Shown one piece after another: positions 1 to 8,696 of a stretch of 64,000 bases of DNA. The stretch spans positions 4,278,001-4,342,000 of the forward strand of contig NZ_CP047650.1 in the NCBI RefSeq assembly GCF_009906855.1. Reading direction: 5' to 3'. The translations under genes were made by a program, and so were the position numbers. This DNA is from Xylophilus rhododendri (lineage in GTDB: Bacteria > Pseudomonadota > Gammaproteobacteria > Burkholderiales > Burkholderiaceae_C). The first letter of the stretch is position 1. Every line of letters begins with the position of its first letter. A model generated the notes under the pieces. That model did not search any database, was not told where the DNA came from, and saw nothing but the letters and a program-made list of their open reading frames with translations.

Positions 1-844
1 CGGCGACGGGTGCCTTGATGGCGGCGTGGCTCTGGTAGCCCTCGATGGCGAAGTCCTCGAACTCGTAGTCGAAGATCGAATCGGGCCGGCGGTGGATCTT
101 CAGCGTCGGGTAGGCGTAAGGCGTGCGCGAGAGCTGCTCGGCCACCTGCTCCCGGTGGTTGGCGTAGATGTGGCAGTCGCCGCCGGTCCAGATGAACTCG
201 CCCACGTCCAGGTCGCATTGCTGGGCCACCATATGGGTCAGCAGGGCATAGCTGGCGATGTTGAAGGGCACGCCCAGGAAGATGTCCGCGCTGCGCTGGT
301 AGAGCTGGCAGCTGAGCTGGCCCCGGCCGCCGGCTTCCTGCGCGGGCGCCACGTAGAACTGGAAGAAGGCGTGGCAGGGCATGAGCGCCATCTTGTCGAG
401 GTCGGCCACGTTCCAGGCGCTGACGATGATGCGGCGCGAGTCGGGGTTTTTCTTGAGGGTGTCGATGACCTGGGCGATCTGGTCGATGTGGCCGCCGTCG
501 GGCTTGGGCCAGCTGCGCCACTGCACGCCGTAGATGGGGCCGAGTTCGCCGTCCTCGCCGGCCCATTCGTCCCAGATGCTGACGTTGCGCTCCTTGAGCC
601 AGTTGTTGCTGGACGATCCGGTGAGGAACCACAGCAGCTCCTGGATGATGGAGCGCACATGCACCTTCTTGGTGGTGACCAGCGGAAAGCCTTCGTTCAG
701 GTCGAAACGCATCTGGTAGCCGAACACGCTGGTGGTGCCGGTGCCGGTGCGGTCGGCCTTCTGCACGCCGTGGGCGAGCACGTGGCGGACGAAGTCCTCG
801 TATTGGGTGCGGACGGGCCGGGGGCTGGTTTCGGTGCTGGGCAT
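1..844 (-). CDS. thyA: Thymidylate synthase (C-terminal end cut by window edge)
   Basis: Converts dUMP and 5,10-methylene-THF to dTMP and dihydrofolate in the cytoplasm. The visible 281 codons read as a full ThyA: N-terminal RTGTGT phosphate-binding loop near residue 32, the WDEWA stretch, the PCH active site with the nucleophile at Cys157, then the QRSAD and HIYANH motifs. Only the last few residues and the stop lie beyond base 1. The ATG at 842-844 starts directly before the conserved Tyr-Glu-Asp-Phe region. It is divergent from the SNF2 gene, with about 40 bases between the two starts, so their promoters must lie very close together or overlap. Confidence 0.97.
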   Translation of the reverse strand, partial: MPSTETSPRPVRTQYEDFVRHVLAHGVQKADRTGTGTTSVFGYQMRFDLNEGFPLVTTKKVHVRSIIQELLWFLTGSSSNNWLKERNVSIWDEWAGEDGELGPIYGVQWRSWPKPDGGHIDQIAQVIDTLKKNPDSRRIIVSAWNVADLDKMALMPCHAFFQFYVAPAQEAGGRGQLSCQLYQRSADIFLGVPFNIASYALLTHMVAQQCDLDVGEFIWTGGDCHIYANHREQVAEQLSRTPYAYPTLKIHRRPDSIFDYEFEDFAIEGYQSHAAIKAPVA

Positions 845-883
845 GGTCTGCGGATTTTAGAACCGCATGGACAATGCCTGCCG

Positions 884-3190
884 ATGCCAAAGGACTTGCC
901 CGACCGCCACCATTTGTTCCTGCGCACGCTCTCCCGCGGCGAGGGCCTGCTGGGCATGGAGCCATCGCAGGATTTCGCCCCACGCGGCGGGCAGGTCACG
1001 GTCGTCTGGATGGACGGGGACGACGGCCCGCTGCAGGCCCTGGGCTTTTCGCCCATCCCGCTGGAGCGCCTGCAGTGGCGCGGCCCGCAGGCGGCGGAGG
1101 ATGCGCTGGGTTCGAACCCGCCCCGGCTCTGGTCCCTCAAGCGCGAGGAAGACTTCGGCGACTTCTACGTGGACCGCGTGCCCCATCTGCGCGACCGCGG
1201 CTGGCAGGTCACGACCTGGCCCGGCTTCGCCCACGAGCCGATGCCGATCGCCGCCTGGCGTCTGCTGCTGGCCGGCGAGGAGGCCGAGGGCTCGGCCGCC
1301 ATCGCGCCCGGCGGCCTGTCGCTGAACCGGCGCGAGGGTTCCTGGCTGCTGTCGCTCGGCGTGGAAGTGGAAGGCCAGACGCTGGACCTGGCGCCGCTGC
1401 TGGGCGCCCTGCTCAAGCGCGACGCCCGCTGGCGCGACAAGGCCGCGCTGGAGGAGATCGACGACGAGGAGGGCATCCGCCTGCGTATGCCCGGCGGCCG
1501 CCATGTGGAGGCGCCGGCTGCGCCGCTCAAGGCCATCGTCGGCGCCATGCTGGAACTGCTGACCGACCCGCGCCGGGCGGCCGGGCCGCTCAAACTCTCG
1601 ACCTGGGATGCCGGCCGTGTGCAGGCCCTGCGGCTGGCCCTGGCGGCCAGCCAGCCGCGCCGCGCCGGTCCGGCCGGTGCCTGGGCCCTGCAGGGCGAGG
1701 AGGGCCTGAAGCTGCTGGGCGAACGCCTGCGCGCCGCAGGCAAGCCCGAACCCGTCGAGCCGCCGCACGGCCTGGGCCTGAGCCTGCGCGGCTACCAGGT
1801 CGAGGGCCTGGCCTGGCTGCAGCACCTGCGTGCGCAGGGGCTGGCCGGCATCCTGGCCGACGACATGGGCCTGGGCAAGACGGCCCAGGTGCTGGCCCAT
1901 CTGCTGCTGGAGAAACAGCAGGGCCGCGCCGACCGGCCCTCGCTGGTGGTAGTGCCCACCTCGCTGGTCTTCAACTGGCTGGCCGAGGCGCGCCGCGTGG
2001 CGCCGGAGCTGCGGGTGCTGGCCCTGCAAGGCCCGCAGCGCCATGCGGACTTCGCCGCCATGACCGCCCACGACCTGGTCATCACCACCTACCCCCTGGC
2101 CTGGCGCGACCTGGACCGGCTGCGGCCCCAGCCCTGGCACCTGCTGATGCTGGACGAGGCCCAGGTCACCAAGGACGCCACCGGTCGCGCCGCCCGCGCC
2201 ATGCGACGGCTCGACGCCCGCCACCGGCTGTGCATCACCGGCACGCCGCTGGAGAACCACCTGGGCGAGCTGTGGTCGCAGTTCGACTTCCTGATGCCGG
2301 GTTTCCTCGGCGACAGCAGCACGTTCCAGCGCCTGTGGAAGAAACCGATCGAGGTCGGCGGCGAGACGGCGCGCGCCGACCTGCTGGCCCGCCGCATCCG
2401 GCCCTTCATCCTGCGCCGGCGCAAGCAGGACGTGGCGCCGGAACTGCCGCCGCGCGTGGAGAGCATCGAACGGGTGCCGCTCCTCGGCCAGCAGCGCATG
2501 CTGTACGAGAGCGTGCGTGCGGCTGCCGACCAGCAGGTGCGCCGGGTGCTGCAGCGGGTGGGTTTCGGCGGCGCGCAGATCGCGGTGCTGGATGCCCTGC
2601 TCAAGCTGCGCCAGGTCTGCTGCGATCCGCGCCTGATGCGCGGCGAGGCCACGCCCCCCGGCATGGAGCGCGCCAAGCTCGACCGCCTGTGCGAGATGCT
2701 GCCGCCGCTGGTCGAGGAGGGCCGGCAGGTGATCGTGTTCTCGCAGTTCACCGCCTTGCTGCGGCTGGCGGGCGAGGCGCTGTCGGAGTTGCCGCTGCCC
2801 TGGCTGTCCCTGACCGGCGACACGCCGCCCGAGGAGCGTGGCGCCCTGGTCGCCCGCTTCCAGGCGGGCGAGGTGCCGGTGCTGCTGGCCAGCCTGAAGG
2901 CCGGCGGCACCGGCCTCAACCTGACGGCGGCCGACACCGTGATCCACCTCGACCCGTGGTGGAACCCCGCCGTGGAAGAGCAAGCCACCGCGCGCGCCCA
3001 TCGCATCGGGCAGACCCGCACCGTCTTCGTCTACCGGCTGATCGCCGAGGGCAGCATCGAGGAGCGCATGCGCGAGCTGCAGGCGCGCAAGGCGGCGCTG
3101 GCGGCGGGCATGCTGGGGGCGGACCTGGAGGGTGTGCCCAAGTTCGGCATCGAGGAAGTCGAGGGCCTGCTGGCGCCGCTGGACACTTGA
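884..3190 (+). CDS. SNF2-family DEAD/DEAH-type ATPase/helicase
   Basis: Predicted double-stranded-DNA translocase of the Swi2/Snf2 (HepA-like) group, about 768 residues from the ATG at 884. The motifs seen are DDMGLGKT (Walker A, near residue 325), LDEAQ (motif II, near 422), GTPLENHLGELWS (motif III region), FILRRRK, FSQFT, and a C-terminal lobe with DPWWNPAVEEQATARAHRIGQ (motif VI, near 690-710). The first 280 residues have no motif I can name. Many bacterial homologues exceed 1000 residues and carry an N-terminal SWIM zinc finger, which is absent here. The frame stays open upstream into antisense thyA, but codons there look like shadow coding. The true start could be a little downstream, at the Met near base 956. 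Confidence 0.85.
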   Translation: MPKDLPDRHHLFLRTLSRGEGLLGMEPSQDFAPRGGQVTVVWMDGDDGPLQALGFSPIPLERLQWRGPQAAEDALGSNPPRLWSLKREEDFGDFYVDRVPHLRDRGWQVTTWPGFAHEPMPIAAWRLLLAGEEAEGSAAIAPGGLSLNRREGSWLLSLGVEVEGQTLDLAPLLGALLKRDARWRDKAALEEIDDEEGIRLRMPGGRHVEAPAAPLKAIVGAMLELLTDPRRAAGPLKLSTWDAGRVQALRLALAASQPRRAGPAGAWALQGEEGLKLLGERLRAAGKPEPVEPPHGLGLSLRGYQVEGLAWLQHLRAQGLAGILADDMGLGKTAQVLAHLLLEKQQGRADRPSLVVVPTSLVFNWLAEARRVAPELRVLALQGPQRHADFAAMTAHDLVITTYPLAWRDLDRLRPQPWHLLMLDEAQVTKDATGRAARAMRRLDARHRLCITGTPLENHLGELWSQFDFLMPGFLGDSSTFQRLWKKPIEVGGETARADLLARRIRPFILRRRKQDVAPELPPRVESIERVPLLGQQRMLYESVRAAADQQVRRVLQRVGFGGAQIAVLDALLKLRQVCCDPRLMRGEATPPGMERAKLDRLCEMLPPLVEEGRQVIVFSQFTALLRLAGEALSELPLPWLSLTGDTPPEERGALVARFQAGEVPVLLASLKAGGTGLNLTAADTVIHLDPWWNPAVEEQATARAHRIGQTRTVFVYRLIAEGSIEERMRELQARKAALAAGMLGADLEGVPKFGIEEVEGLLAPLDT

Positions 3191-3197
3191 GCCCTGC

Positions 3198-3689
3198 TTA
3201 CTGCCTGGCGATCGTGCTCAGGCCGGTGCCGGCCAGCAGGTTCTCGATGTCGATCAGCACCAGGGTGCGTTCCTTGCCCTCGGTCTGCACCGAGGCGATG
3301 CCGCTGATGAAGCTGCCTTCGGCGGTATGGGCCATGGCCGGCGCGGCCTTGATGTGGCCGGCCTGCAGGTCGACCACGTCGGACACCGCATCGACGATCA
3401 CACCCACGATCAGGTCACCGACGTTGAGCACCACCACCACGGTGGAGGGGCCGAACTCCGCCTCCGGGCAGTTGAGCTTGAGCCGCAGGTCCACGATGGG
3501 CACGATCACGCCGCGCAGATTGGTCACGCCCTTGACGAAAGGCGGCGCGTTGGCGATGCGGGTGGGTTCCTCGTAGGAACGGATCTCCTGGACCTTGAGG
3601 ATGCCGATGGCGTATTCCTCGGCGCCGAGGCGGAAGGTGAGGTATTCGCCGGCCAGGCGCGCGGGGTCGAAGGAAGAGGTGGAAAGCAT
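3198..3689 (-). CDS. cheW: CheW-like chemotaxis coupling protein
   Basis: Adaptor that links chemoreceptors to the CheA kinase at the inner face of the membrane. The 163-residue product is one CheW domain: the EEYAIGILKVQEI strand near the N-terminus, the KGVTNLRGVIVPIVDLR core, and the VDAVSDVV and VLIDIENLL segments near the end. The ATG at 3687-3689 is preferred because GAGG lies seven bases upstream. An in-frame ATG at 3725 would add 12 residues but has no ribosome site. No cheA, receptor or flagellar gene is nearby, so this is a solitary copy. It converges on the SNF2 gene with seven bases between the stops. Confidence 0.9.
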   Translation of the reverse strand: MLSTSSFDPARLAGEYLTFRLGAEEYAIGILKVQEIRSYEEPTRIANAPPFVKGVTNLRGVIVPIVDLRLKLNCPEAEFGPSTVVVVLNVGDLIVGVIVDAVSDVVDLQAGHIKAAPAMAHTAEGSFISGIASVQTEGKERTLVLIDIENLLAGTGLSTIARQ

Positions 3690-3754
3690 GGGCGCCTCGG
3701 AATGGGAGATGGGCGAGTGTGACATCGCCCGCGCCGCGCGCGGCAGGCGTGGTC

Positions 3755-4384
3755 TCAGGAGCCGCCGGCCGCCCGCATCGCGGCGGACACCGTCGTCTCG
3801 CCCCGCTGCTGCAGTCCGTCGGCCGCGCCCAGCCGGTCGCGCGCCTCCTTGTTCTGGCTGAGCTTGGACTTGCCGACGATGCGGCCGATCTCGATCTCCA
3901 CGCCCACGATGGCCTTGAGCATGCCGTCTATGAATTCGGGCGCCGAATCGCCCATGCGCCAGGGCCGCGGCTGATCGGCTTCGTGGGTGCGGGTGAGCCG
4001 GGCGAGCACGCCGCGCAGGAACTTCTCGTCGTCCTGGAAACGCAGGACGCCGTGCACATGCACCACCTGGTAGTTCCAGGTCGGCACCTGGCGGTGCGCC
4101 TCGTGTTTGCTGGGATACCAGTTGGGCGAGATGTAGGCATCGCCGGCACGGAAGATCACCAGCACCGGGCTGCCGTCGGCCACCTCCTGCAGGATGGGAT
4201 TGGCCCGGGCGACATGGCCGATCAGCCGGCCGTGCGGGCCGCTGTCCGCATCGAATTCGAAGGGCAGGTGGTTGGCATCCGGGCCGTCCGCGCCCTGGGT
4301 GACCAGGCTGGCGAAGGGGTGCTCCCGGAGGATGCGGTGCAGCTCGTCGGGCTGCGTTTCGGCGAAGTGGGGCGGGATGTACAT
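3755..4384 (-). CDS. PaiB-like FMN-binding regulator family protein
   Basis: Belongs to the PaiB / FMN-binding negative transcriptional regulator family, whose members have a split-barrel flavin-binding fold. The 209-residue length is typical. It opens with MYIPPHF, the usual family start, and contains HLPFEFD, GHVARANP, YISPNWYPSK and VPTWNYQVVHVHG, all family landmarks. The ATG at 4382-4384 is chosen for this reason, although the frame stays open for 52 more codons upstream. In Bacillus PaiB acts with the acetyltransferase PaiA. No paiA is present here, so the physiological role is open; a flavin-dependent enzyme is as likely as a repressor. Confidence 0.88.
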   Translation of the reverse strand: MYIPPHFAETQPDELHRILREHPFASLVTQGADGPDANHLPFEFDADSGPHGRLIGHVARANPILQEVADGSPVLVIFRAGDAYISPNWYPSKHEAHRQVPTWNYQVVHVHGVLRFQDDEKFLRGVLARLTRTHEADQPRPWRMGDSAPEFIDGMLKAIVGVEIEIGRIVGKSKLSQNKEARDRLGAADGLQQRGETTVSAAMRAAGGS

Positions 4385-4452
4385 GGTCCGGCTATTGAAG
4401 CATCGAAGACCGGTCGCCCGCAGGACCGCATCCCGCTGTGCGAGGGAGCCAA

Positions 4453-5508
4453 TCAGGCGCTGTGCCGGCGCACGATCTCGAAGCCGATGTCCAGGCGATG
4501 CTTTTCGGCTTCGCGCCGCTCGGCCCGCGCCATCACCCACTGCGCGGCCGTGCGGCCGATGGCGGCGCCGTCGACTCGCACGGTGGTCAGGGCGGGCGCG
4601 GTGTCGGCCGCGAAGGCCAGGTCGCCGAAGCCCATCACGGCCAGGTCCTGCGGCACCCGCAGGCCGCGTTCGCGGGCTTCGATCAGCACGCCCAGGGCGA
4701 TCATGTCGGTGCTGCAGAAGACGGCGTCGGTGCCGGGATGGCGGGCCAGCAGTTCGCCCAGCGCGCGGCGGCCGGCGCCCAGCGGGGCGGGGGCGTGCAC
4801 CTGCACCGTGGGCAGCGCGGCCTGGGCGCCGAGCAGGCCGTGCGTGCGCAGCCGCGCGGCGAAGGCCTCGGCACGCCGGCCGGCACGCGGATCGTCGCCG
4901 GTCAGCAGGGCGGGGCGGCGAAAGCCCTGCTCGAAGAAGTAGTCGGCCACGGCGGCGCCGATGGCGGCGTGCGAGAAGCCGATCAGCATGTCGACCGGGT
5001 CCTCGCTCAGGTCCCAGGTCTCGACCACCGGCAGGCCGCTGCCGGCCAGCAGCGCGCGGGCGGCGGGGGATTCGACGATGCGGGTCAGCACGATGCCGTC
5101 CGGCCGGCGGCCGATCAGGTTGAGCAGCACGGCCGCCTCGTCGGGTTCGGCGAAGCCGCTTTCGCCCAGCATCAGCTGGTAGCCCTGGCCGGCCAGGGTC
5201 TGGCTGAGGGCTTCGATGGTCTGCTGGAAGACCGGGCCGGCGATGGCCGGCACCAGCGCGGCGACCAGCCGGCTGCGGCCCGAGGCCAGCCCGCCGGCCA
5301 GCAGGTTGGGCACATAGCCGACCTGGGCGATGGCCTGGCGCACCAGGGCGACGGTGGCGGGCGGCACCGAGGCGGGGGCGTTGACGACGCGGGAGACGGT
5401 CTGGGCGGAGACGCAGGCCACGCGGGCCACGTCCGCCAGGGTGGCGCGGCCGGAGCCGCGGCGCGGGCGGCGCGCCGGGGCGGGCGGCAGGGTGGCTTCT
5501 TCGGACAT
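4453..5508 (-). CDS. LacI/GntR-type transcriptional regulator
   Basis: A 351-residue repressor-type regulator. The N-terminal helix-turn-helix is in the segment ATLADVARVACVSAQTVSRV, near residues 22-41, followed by the hinge VGYVPNLLAGGLASGRS. A periplasmic-binding-protein-like sensor domain fills the rest, with the FCSTDMIALGVLIEARERG and VMGFGDL motifs typical of LacI family members. The first 20 residues are a basic, Pro/Ala-rich extension. It lies 111 bases downstream of the siderophore receptor on the same strand, so it may share its transcript. No sugar genes lie beside it, so its ligand cannot be inferred. Confidence 0.93.
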   Translation of the reverse strand: MSEEATLPPAPARRPRRGSGRATLADVARVACVSAQTVSRVVNAPASVPPATVALVRQAIAQVGYVPNLLAGGLASGRSRLVAALVPAIAGPVFQQTIEALSQTLAGQGYQLMLGESGFAEPDEAAVLLNLIGRRPDGIVLTRIVESPAARALLAGSGLPVVETWDLSEDPVDMLIGFSHAAIGAAVADYFFEQGFRRPALLTGDDPRAGRRAEAFAARLRTHGLLGAQAALPTVQVHAPAPLGAGRRALGELLARHPGTDAVFCSTDMIALGVLIEARERGLRVPQDLAVMGFGDLAFAADTAPALTTVRVDGAAIGRTAAQWVMARAERREAEKHRLDIGFEIVRRHSA

Positions 5509-5619
5509 CGGGCGGGCGCTTTCCTGAAGGCTGGCGCTGCCGGGAAACGGCGACGCGGCGCGGATTCTAGAGAAGCCGCGCCGCGCCGAAGGGAGAGCGG
5601 GCCGCCAGGCCCTGCCGGA

Positions 5620-7827
5620 TCAGAAGTCGAAGGTGGCGCTGAGCACGGCGGTGCGCGGTGCGCCCAGTACCAGGTAGCCGTTGCCGGAGTAGCCGCCGGC
5701 CGAGGCCCAGTAGCTGCGGTCGGCCACGTTGTTGATGCGGCCGCGCAGGGTGACGGCACGGCCCATCACCTCGGTGGTGTAGCGCACGCCCAGGTCCAGG
5801 CGGGTCCAGCCGGGCACCTTCAGGGTGTTGGCGGCGTCGGCGTAGAACTTGCCGGTGGTGATCAGCTGCGAATCGACGGCCAGGCCGCGCACGCCGGGGA
5901 TGGCCCATTCCACGCCGATGTTGGCCTGGGCATCGGGCACGCCGATCACCTTCTTGCCGTTGGTGGCGCCGCCGGCGGTGCTTTCCTGCTTGGCGTCGAG
6001 GAAGGTCACGCCGCCCAGCACCTTCAGGCCGCGCATCGGCTCGCCGAAGGCGGTCAGTTCCACGCCCTGGTGCCTGTCCTCGCCGGCCACGCTGTAGATC
6101 TTGCTGGTCGGGTCCAGGTAGCCGCTGGGCTTCTTGGTGGTGAAGTAGGCCGCGCCGGCGCCGAGGGTGCCGCCGTCGTACTTCACGCCGATCTCCTTCT
6201 GCTTGGAGACATAGGGCGAGAACAGCTGGCCGACGTTGACGGCGGTGCTGGGCGCGGCGGTGGCGGCGGCCAGGCTCTCGATGTAGTTGGCGTAGACCGA
6301 GACGTCCTTGCGCAGCTTCCACACGCCGCCGACCACCGGGGAGGTGCGCGACTTGTCGTAGCTGTCGGTCTGCGCGCCGGTGTTGTAGTTGTAGCCGCGG
6401 GTGTCGATGCTCTGGTGGCGCACGCCCAGGGTGAGCAGCACGGTGTCGTCGAGGAAGGACAGGGTGTCGCCGATGGCGAAGCTGTCGAACTGGTTGCGGG
6501 TGGTGGTCAGCGGGTTGCTCAGCACGCCGCCGGTGAAGCCGGTGGTGGCGGGCATGGCCAGGCCGGGCGCGCTGTAGAGGTTGGTGGCCAGGCCGCCGAT
6601 GGGGCTCCAGGCGTAGGCATTGCGCGAATCGAGGCGGTAGGTGGAGGCCGAGGCGACCAGGGTGTGGCCGACCGCGCCGGTCTGCAGCCTGGCGCGCAGG
6701 CCGGCTTCGGCGCTGTCGACATCGTCCTTGCGGTAGTTGTCGGCGCGGTAGGTGGTGCCGGCGCCGGTGCTGGCGTCGTTCACCGTGAGGTTGGCCAGGG
6801 AGTTGGCTTCGGTGCTGCGGCGTCCGCCGTAGGCGGCCCAGCCGGTGACCTGGGAGTTGAAGTCGTATTCGGCGCGCAGGGTGCCGAAGGTGTCGCGCTC
6901 GTTGGAATAGGACCAGGGCTGCGCCCAGTTGGCGGTGCTGTCGGGGGCGCGCGGGATGCTGGTCAGGCCGACACCCGGCGTGACGTTGGTGCGGGTCTGC
7001 GAGAGCTTGTTGTTCTGGTAGCCGATGTCGGCCGACAGGCGCAGGTCGCGGCTGTGCCAGTCCAGGCCCACGGCGAACACGTCGAGCTTGGCCTGTTCAC
7101 GATCAACGCCGGTGCCGCCTTCGTGGTGGGCCGCGTTCAGGCGCACGCCGGTGGCGCCGTCCGGTCCGAAGCGGCGGGACAGGTCCACGCCCGCGCCCTT
7201 CTGGCCGCCGGTGCCGGTGCTGAGGTTGACCTGGTTGAGGTCCTCGTTGCCGGCACGCTTGGGCATCAGGTTGATGGTGCCGCCGATGCCGCCGCCGCCC
7301 GGGGCCGCGCCGGTCAGGAAGGTGCTGGCGCCGCGCAGCACTTCGACCCGCTCGAACAGCTCGGAGGCCACGTACTGGCGCGGCAGCAGGCTGTAGAGGC
7401 CGTTGTAGGCGATCTCGTCGGAGCCCAGCAGGAAGCCGCGGATGAAGTAGGACTCCTGGAAGTTGCCGAAGCCGCGCGCCACCCGCACCGAGGGATCGTT
7501 CTTCAGCACGTCGGCCACGCTGCGGGCCTGCTGGTTCTGGATCAGCTCGTTGGTGTAGCTGGTGACGGCGAAGGGGGTGTCCATGTAGTCCTGGGTGCCC
7601 AGGAAACCGATGCGGCCGCCGCGCGCCACCTGGCCGCCGGCGTAGGGCTTGCTCAGGCCTTCGGCGGAGGCGTCGGCCGAGGCGTTCACGGTGACGGTCT
7701 GCAGCGTGCCGGTGGTGGACGCGGAGCCGGCGGCGGTCTGGGCTTGGGTGGCGGCGGCGGCCAGCGTCAGGAAGGCGGCGACGGCCAGGGGCGTGAGGGC
7801 GGATGCGGGACGGTTTTGCATGGACAT
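5620..7827 (-). CDS. TonB-dependent siderophore receptor
   Basis: Outer-membrane gated porin that takes up a ferric siderophore using TonB energy. The protein has about 735 residues. A signal peptide ends near AQAQTAAG, around residue 30. A plug domain follows with RGGRIGFLG, SVADVLKNDPSVRV, SYFIRGF and the VLRGASTFLTGAAPGGGGIGG segment. The remainder is a long beta-barrel that ends in ATFDF, a terminal phenylalanine signature for BAM insertion. The ATG at 7827 is chosen because the signal peptide follows directly; an upstream TTG at 7866 would add 13 residues. A Fur-like palindrome lies just upstream. No siderophore biosynthesis genes are present, so it may scavenge foreign siderophores. Confidence 0.93.
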   Translation of the reverse strand: MSMQNRPASALTPLAVAAFLTLAAAATQAQTAAGSASTTGTLQTVTVNASADASAEGLSKPYAGGQVARGGRIGFLGTQDYMDTPFAVTSYTNELIQNQQARSVADVLKNDPSVRVARGFGNFQESYFIRGFLLGSDEIAYNGLYSLLPRQYVASELFERVEVLRGASTFLTGAAPGGGGIGGTINLMPKRAGNEDLNQVNLSTGTGGQKGAGVDLSRRFGPDGATGVRLNAAHHEGGTGVDREQAKLDVFAVGLDWHSRDLRLSADIGYQNNKLSQTRTNVTPGVGLTSIPRAPDSTANWAQPWSYSNERDTFGTLRAEYDFNSQVTGWAAYGGRRSTEANSLANLTVNDASTGAGTTYRADNYRKDDVDSAEAGLRARLQTGAVGHTLVASASTYRLDSRNAYAWSPIGGLATNLYSAPGLAMPATTGFTGGVLSNPLTTTRNQFDSFAIGDTLSFLDDTVLLTLGVRHQSIDTRGYNYNTGAQTDSYDKSRTSPVVGGVWKLRKDVSVYANYIESLAAATAAPSTAVNVGQLFSPYVSKQKEIGVKYDGGTLGAGAAYFTTKKPSGYLDPTSKIYSVAGEDRHQGVELTAFGEPMRGLKVLGGVTFLDAKQESTAGGATNGKKVIGVPDAQANIGVEWAIPGVRGLAVDSQLITTGKFYADAANTLKVPGWTRLDLGVRYTTEVMGRAVTLRGRINNVADRSYWASAGGYSGNGYLVLGAPRTAVLSATFDF

Positions 7828-7862
7828 GATGCGAACAGCTGCTTGTTTTGGAGGAATGGAAC

Positions 7863-7884
7863 GCAAATGAGAACGTGTTGCATT
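7863..7884 (-). promoter_or_regulatory. Candidate Fur box upstream of the siderophore receptor
   Basis: On the plus strand this reads GCAAATGAGAA followed by CGTGTTGCATT. The left half matches the GCAAATGAGAAT half-site seen in Fur-regulated promoters of Burkholderiales, and the right half is a weaker inverted copy. It lies about 36-57 bases before the receptor ATG, a sensible position for iron repression. This is a pattern match only. Confidence 0.5.
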
Positions 7885-8098
7885 CTATAAGTCGAGTTGT
7901 TGCAAACATGCCACTGGCGACCATGAGCGGGCGGCATTTCACGCACTGGATACAGGCGAAAAGGGCGGATCGCGCGTTCATCGGCCGTGGGGCCGGGCTG
8001 CGGCGGTCCTACAGGCAGCCGTCCCGGTGTCCTGCGCCGCGGCCAGGGGCGCGTGCCTAGGGTCTGAACCTTTCGCACATCCCTGGAAGGACTTCTTG

Positions 8099-8683
8099 AT
8101 GAAAAAACTGATTCTGGCCGCCGGCGTCGCCGCCCTGCTGTCCGCCTGTGCCGGCGGCATGGGTTCCAACACCAGTTCGGGCGCCATGGGCTCCGGCGCC
8201 TCCGTGATGGTGGGCGGCGCGGCCATGCTGCCGACCCGCGACATCATCGACAACGCCGTCAATTCCAAGGACCACACCACCCTGGTGGCCGCCGTGAAGC
8301 AGGCCGGTCTGGTGGATACCTTGAAGGGCCCGGGTCCGTTCACCGTGTTCGCACCGACCAACGCGGCCTTCGACCAGCTGCCGCCCGCCACCCTGCAGGC
8401 GCTGATGCAGCCGGTGGGCAAGCCCGCGCTGGTGCGCCTGCTGGGCTACCACGTGGTGCCGGGCCGGCTCGACTCCAACGCGCTGGGCCAGCAGATCCGC
8501 GCCGGCGGCGGCGTGGCCACGCTGAACACCGTGGCCGGCGTGCCGTTGCGGGTGCGCATGGACGGCGCCAACATCGTGCTGCAGGACGCGCAGGGCTTCA
8601 CCGCGACGGTGACCACGCCCAATGTCTACCAGTCCAACGGCGTGATCCACGTGGTCAACCGGGTGCTGATCCCCGGCAACTGA
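8099..8683 (+). CDS. Fasciclin-domain lipoprotein
   Basis: A 194-residue secreted protein. The first residues form a lipoprotein signal peptide with the lipobox LLSAC near residue 18. A Ser/Gly-rich linker follows, and then one fasciclin (FAS1) domain: the TLVAAVKQAGLVDTLKGPG segment, then FTVFAPTNAAFDQLP, then the YHVVPGR and NGVIHVVNRVLIP conserved blocks. FAS1 domains usually mediate adhesion or protein contacts outside the cytoplasm. The ATG at 8099 follows GGAAGGACTTCTTG, a good ribosome site. It converges on the FUSC gene and stands alone as a transcription unit. Confidence 0.93.
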   Translation: MKKLILAAGVAALLSACAGGMGSNTSSGAMGSGASVMVGGAAMLPTRDIIDNAVNSKDHTTLVAAVKQAGLVDTLKGPGPFTVFAPTNAAFDQLPPATLQALMQPVGKPALVRLLGYHVVPGRLDSNALGQQIRAGGGVATLNTVAGVPLRVRMDGANIVLQDAQGFTATVTTPNVYQSNGVIHVVNRVLIPGN

Positions 8684-8696
8684 AGCCCGCGGGCTG

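Noticed and set aside
8685..8696. AGCCCGCGGGCT palindrome between the fasciclin and FUSC stops
   Set aside because: There is no T tract on either side, so it is not a convincing intrinsic terminator.
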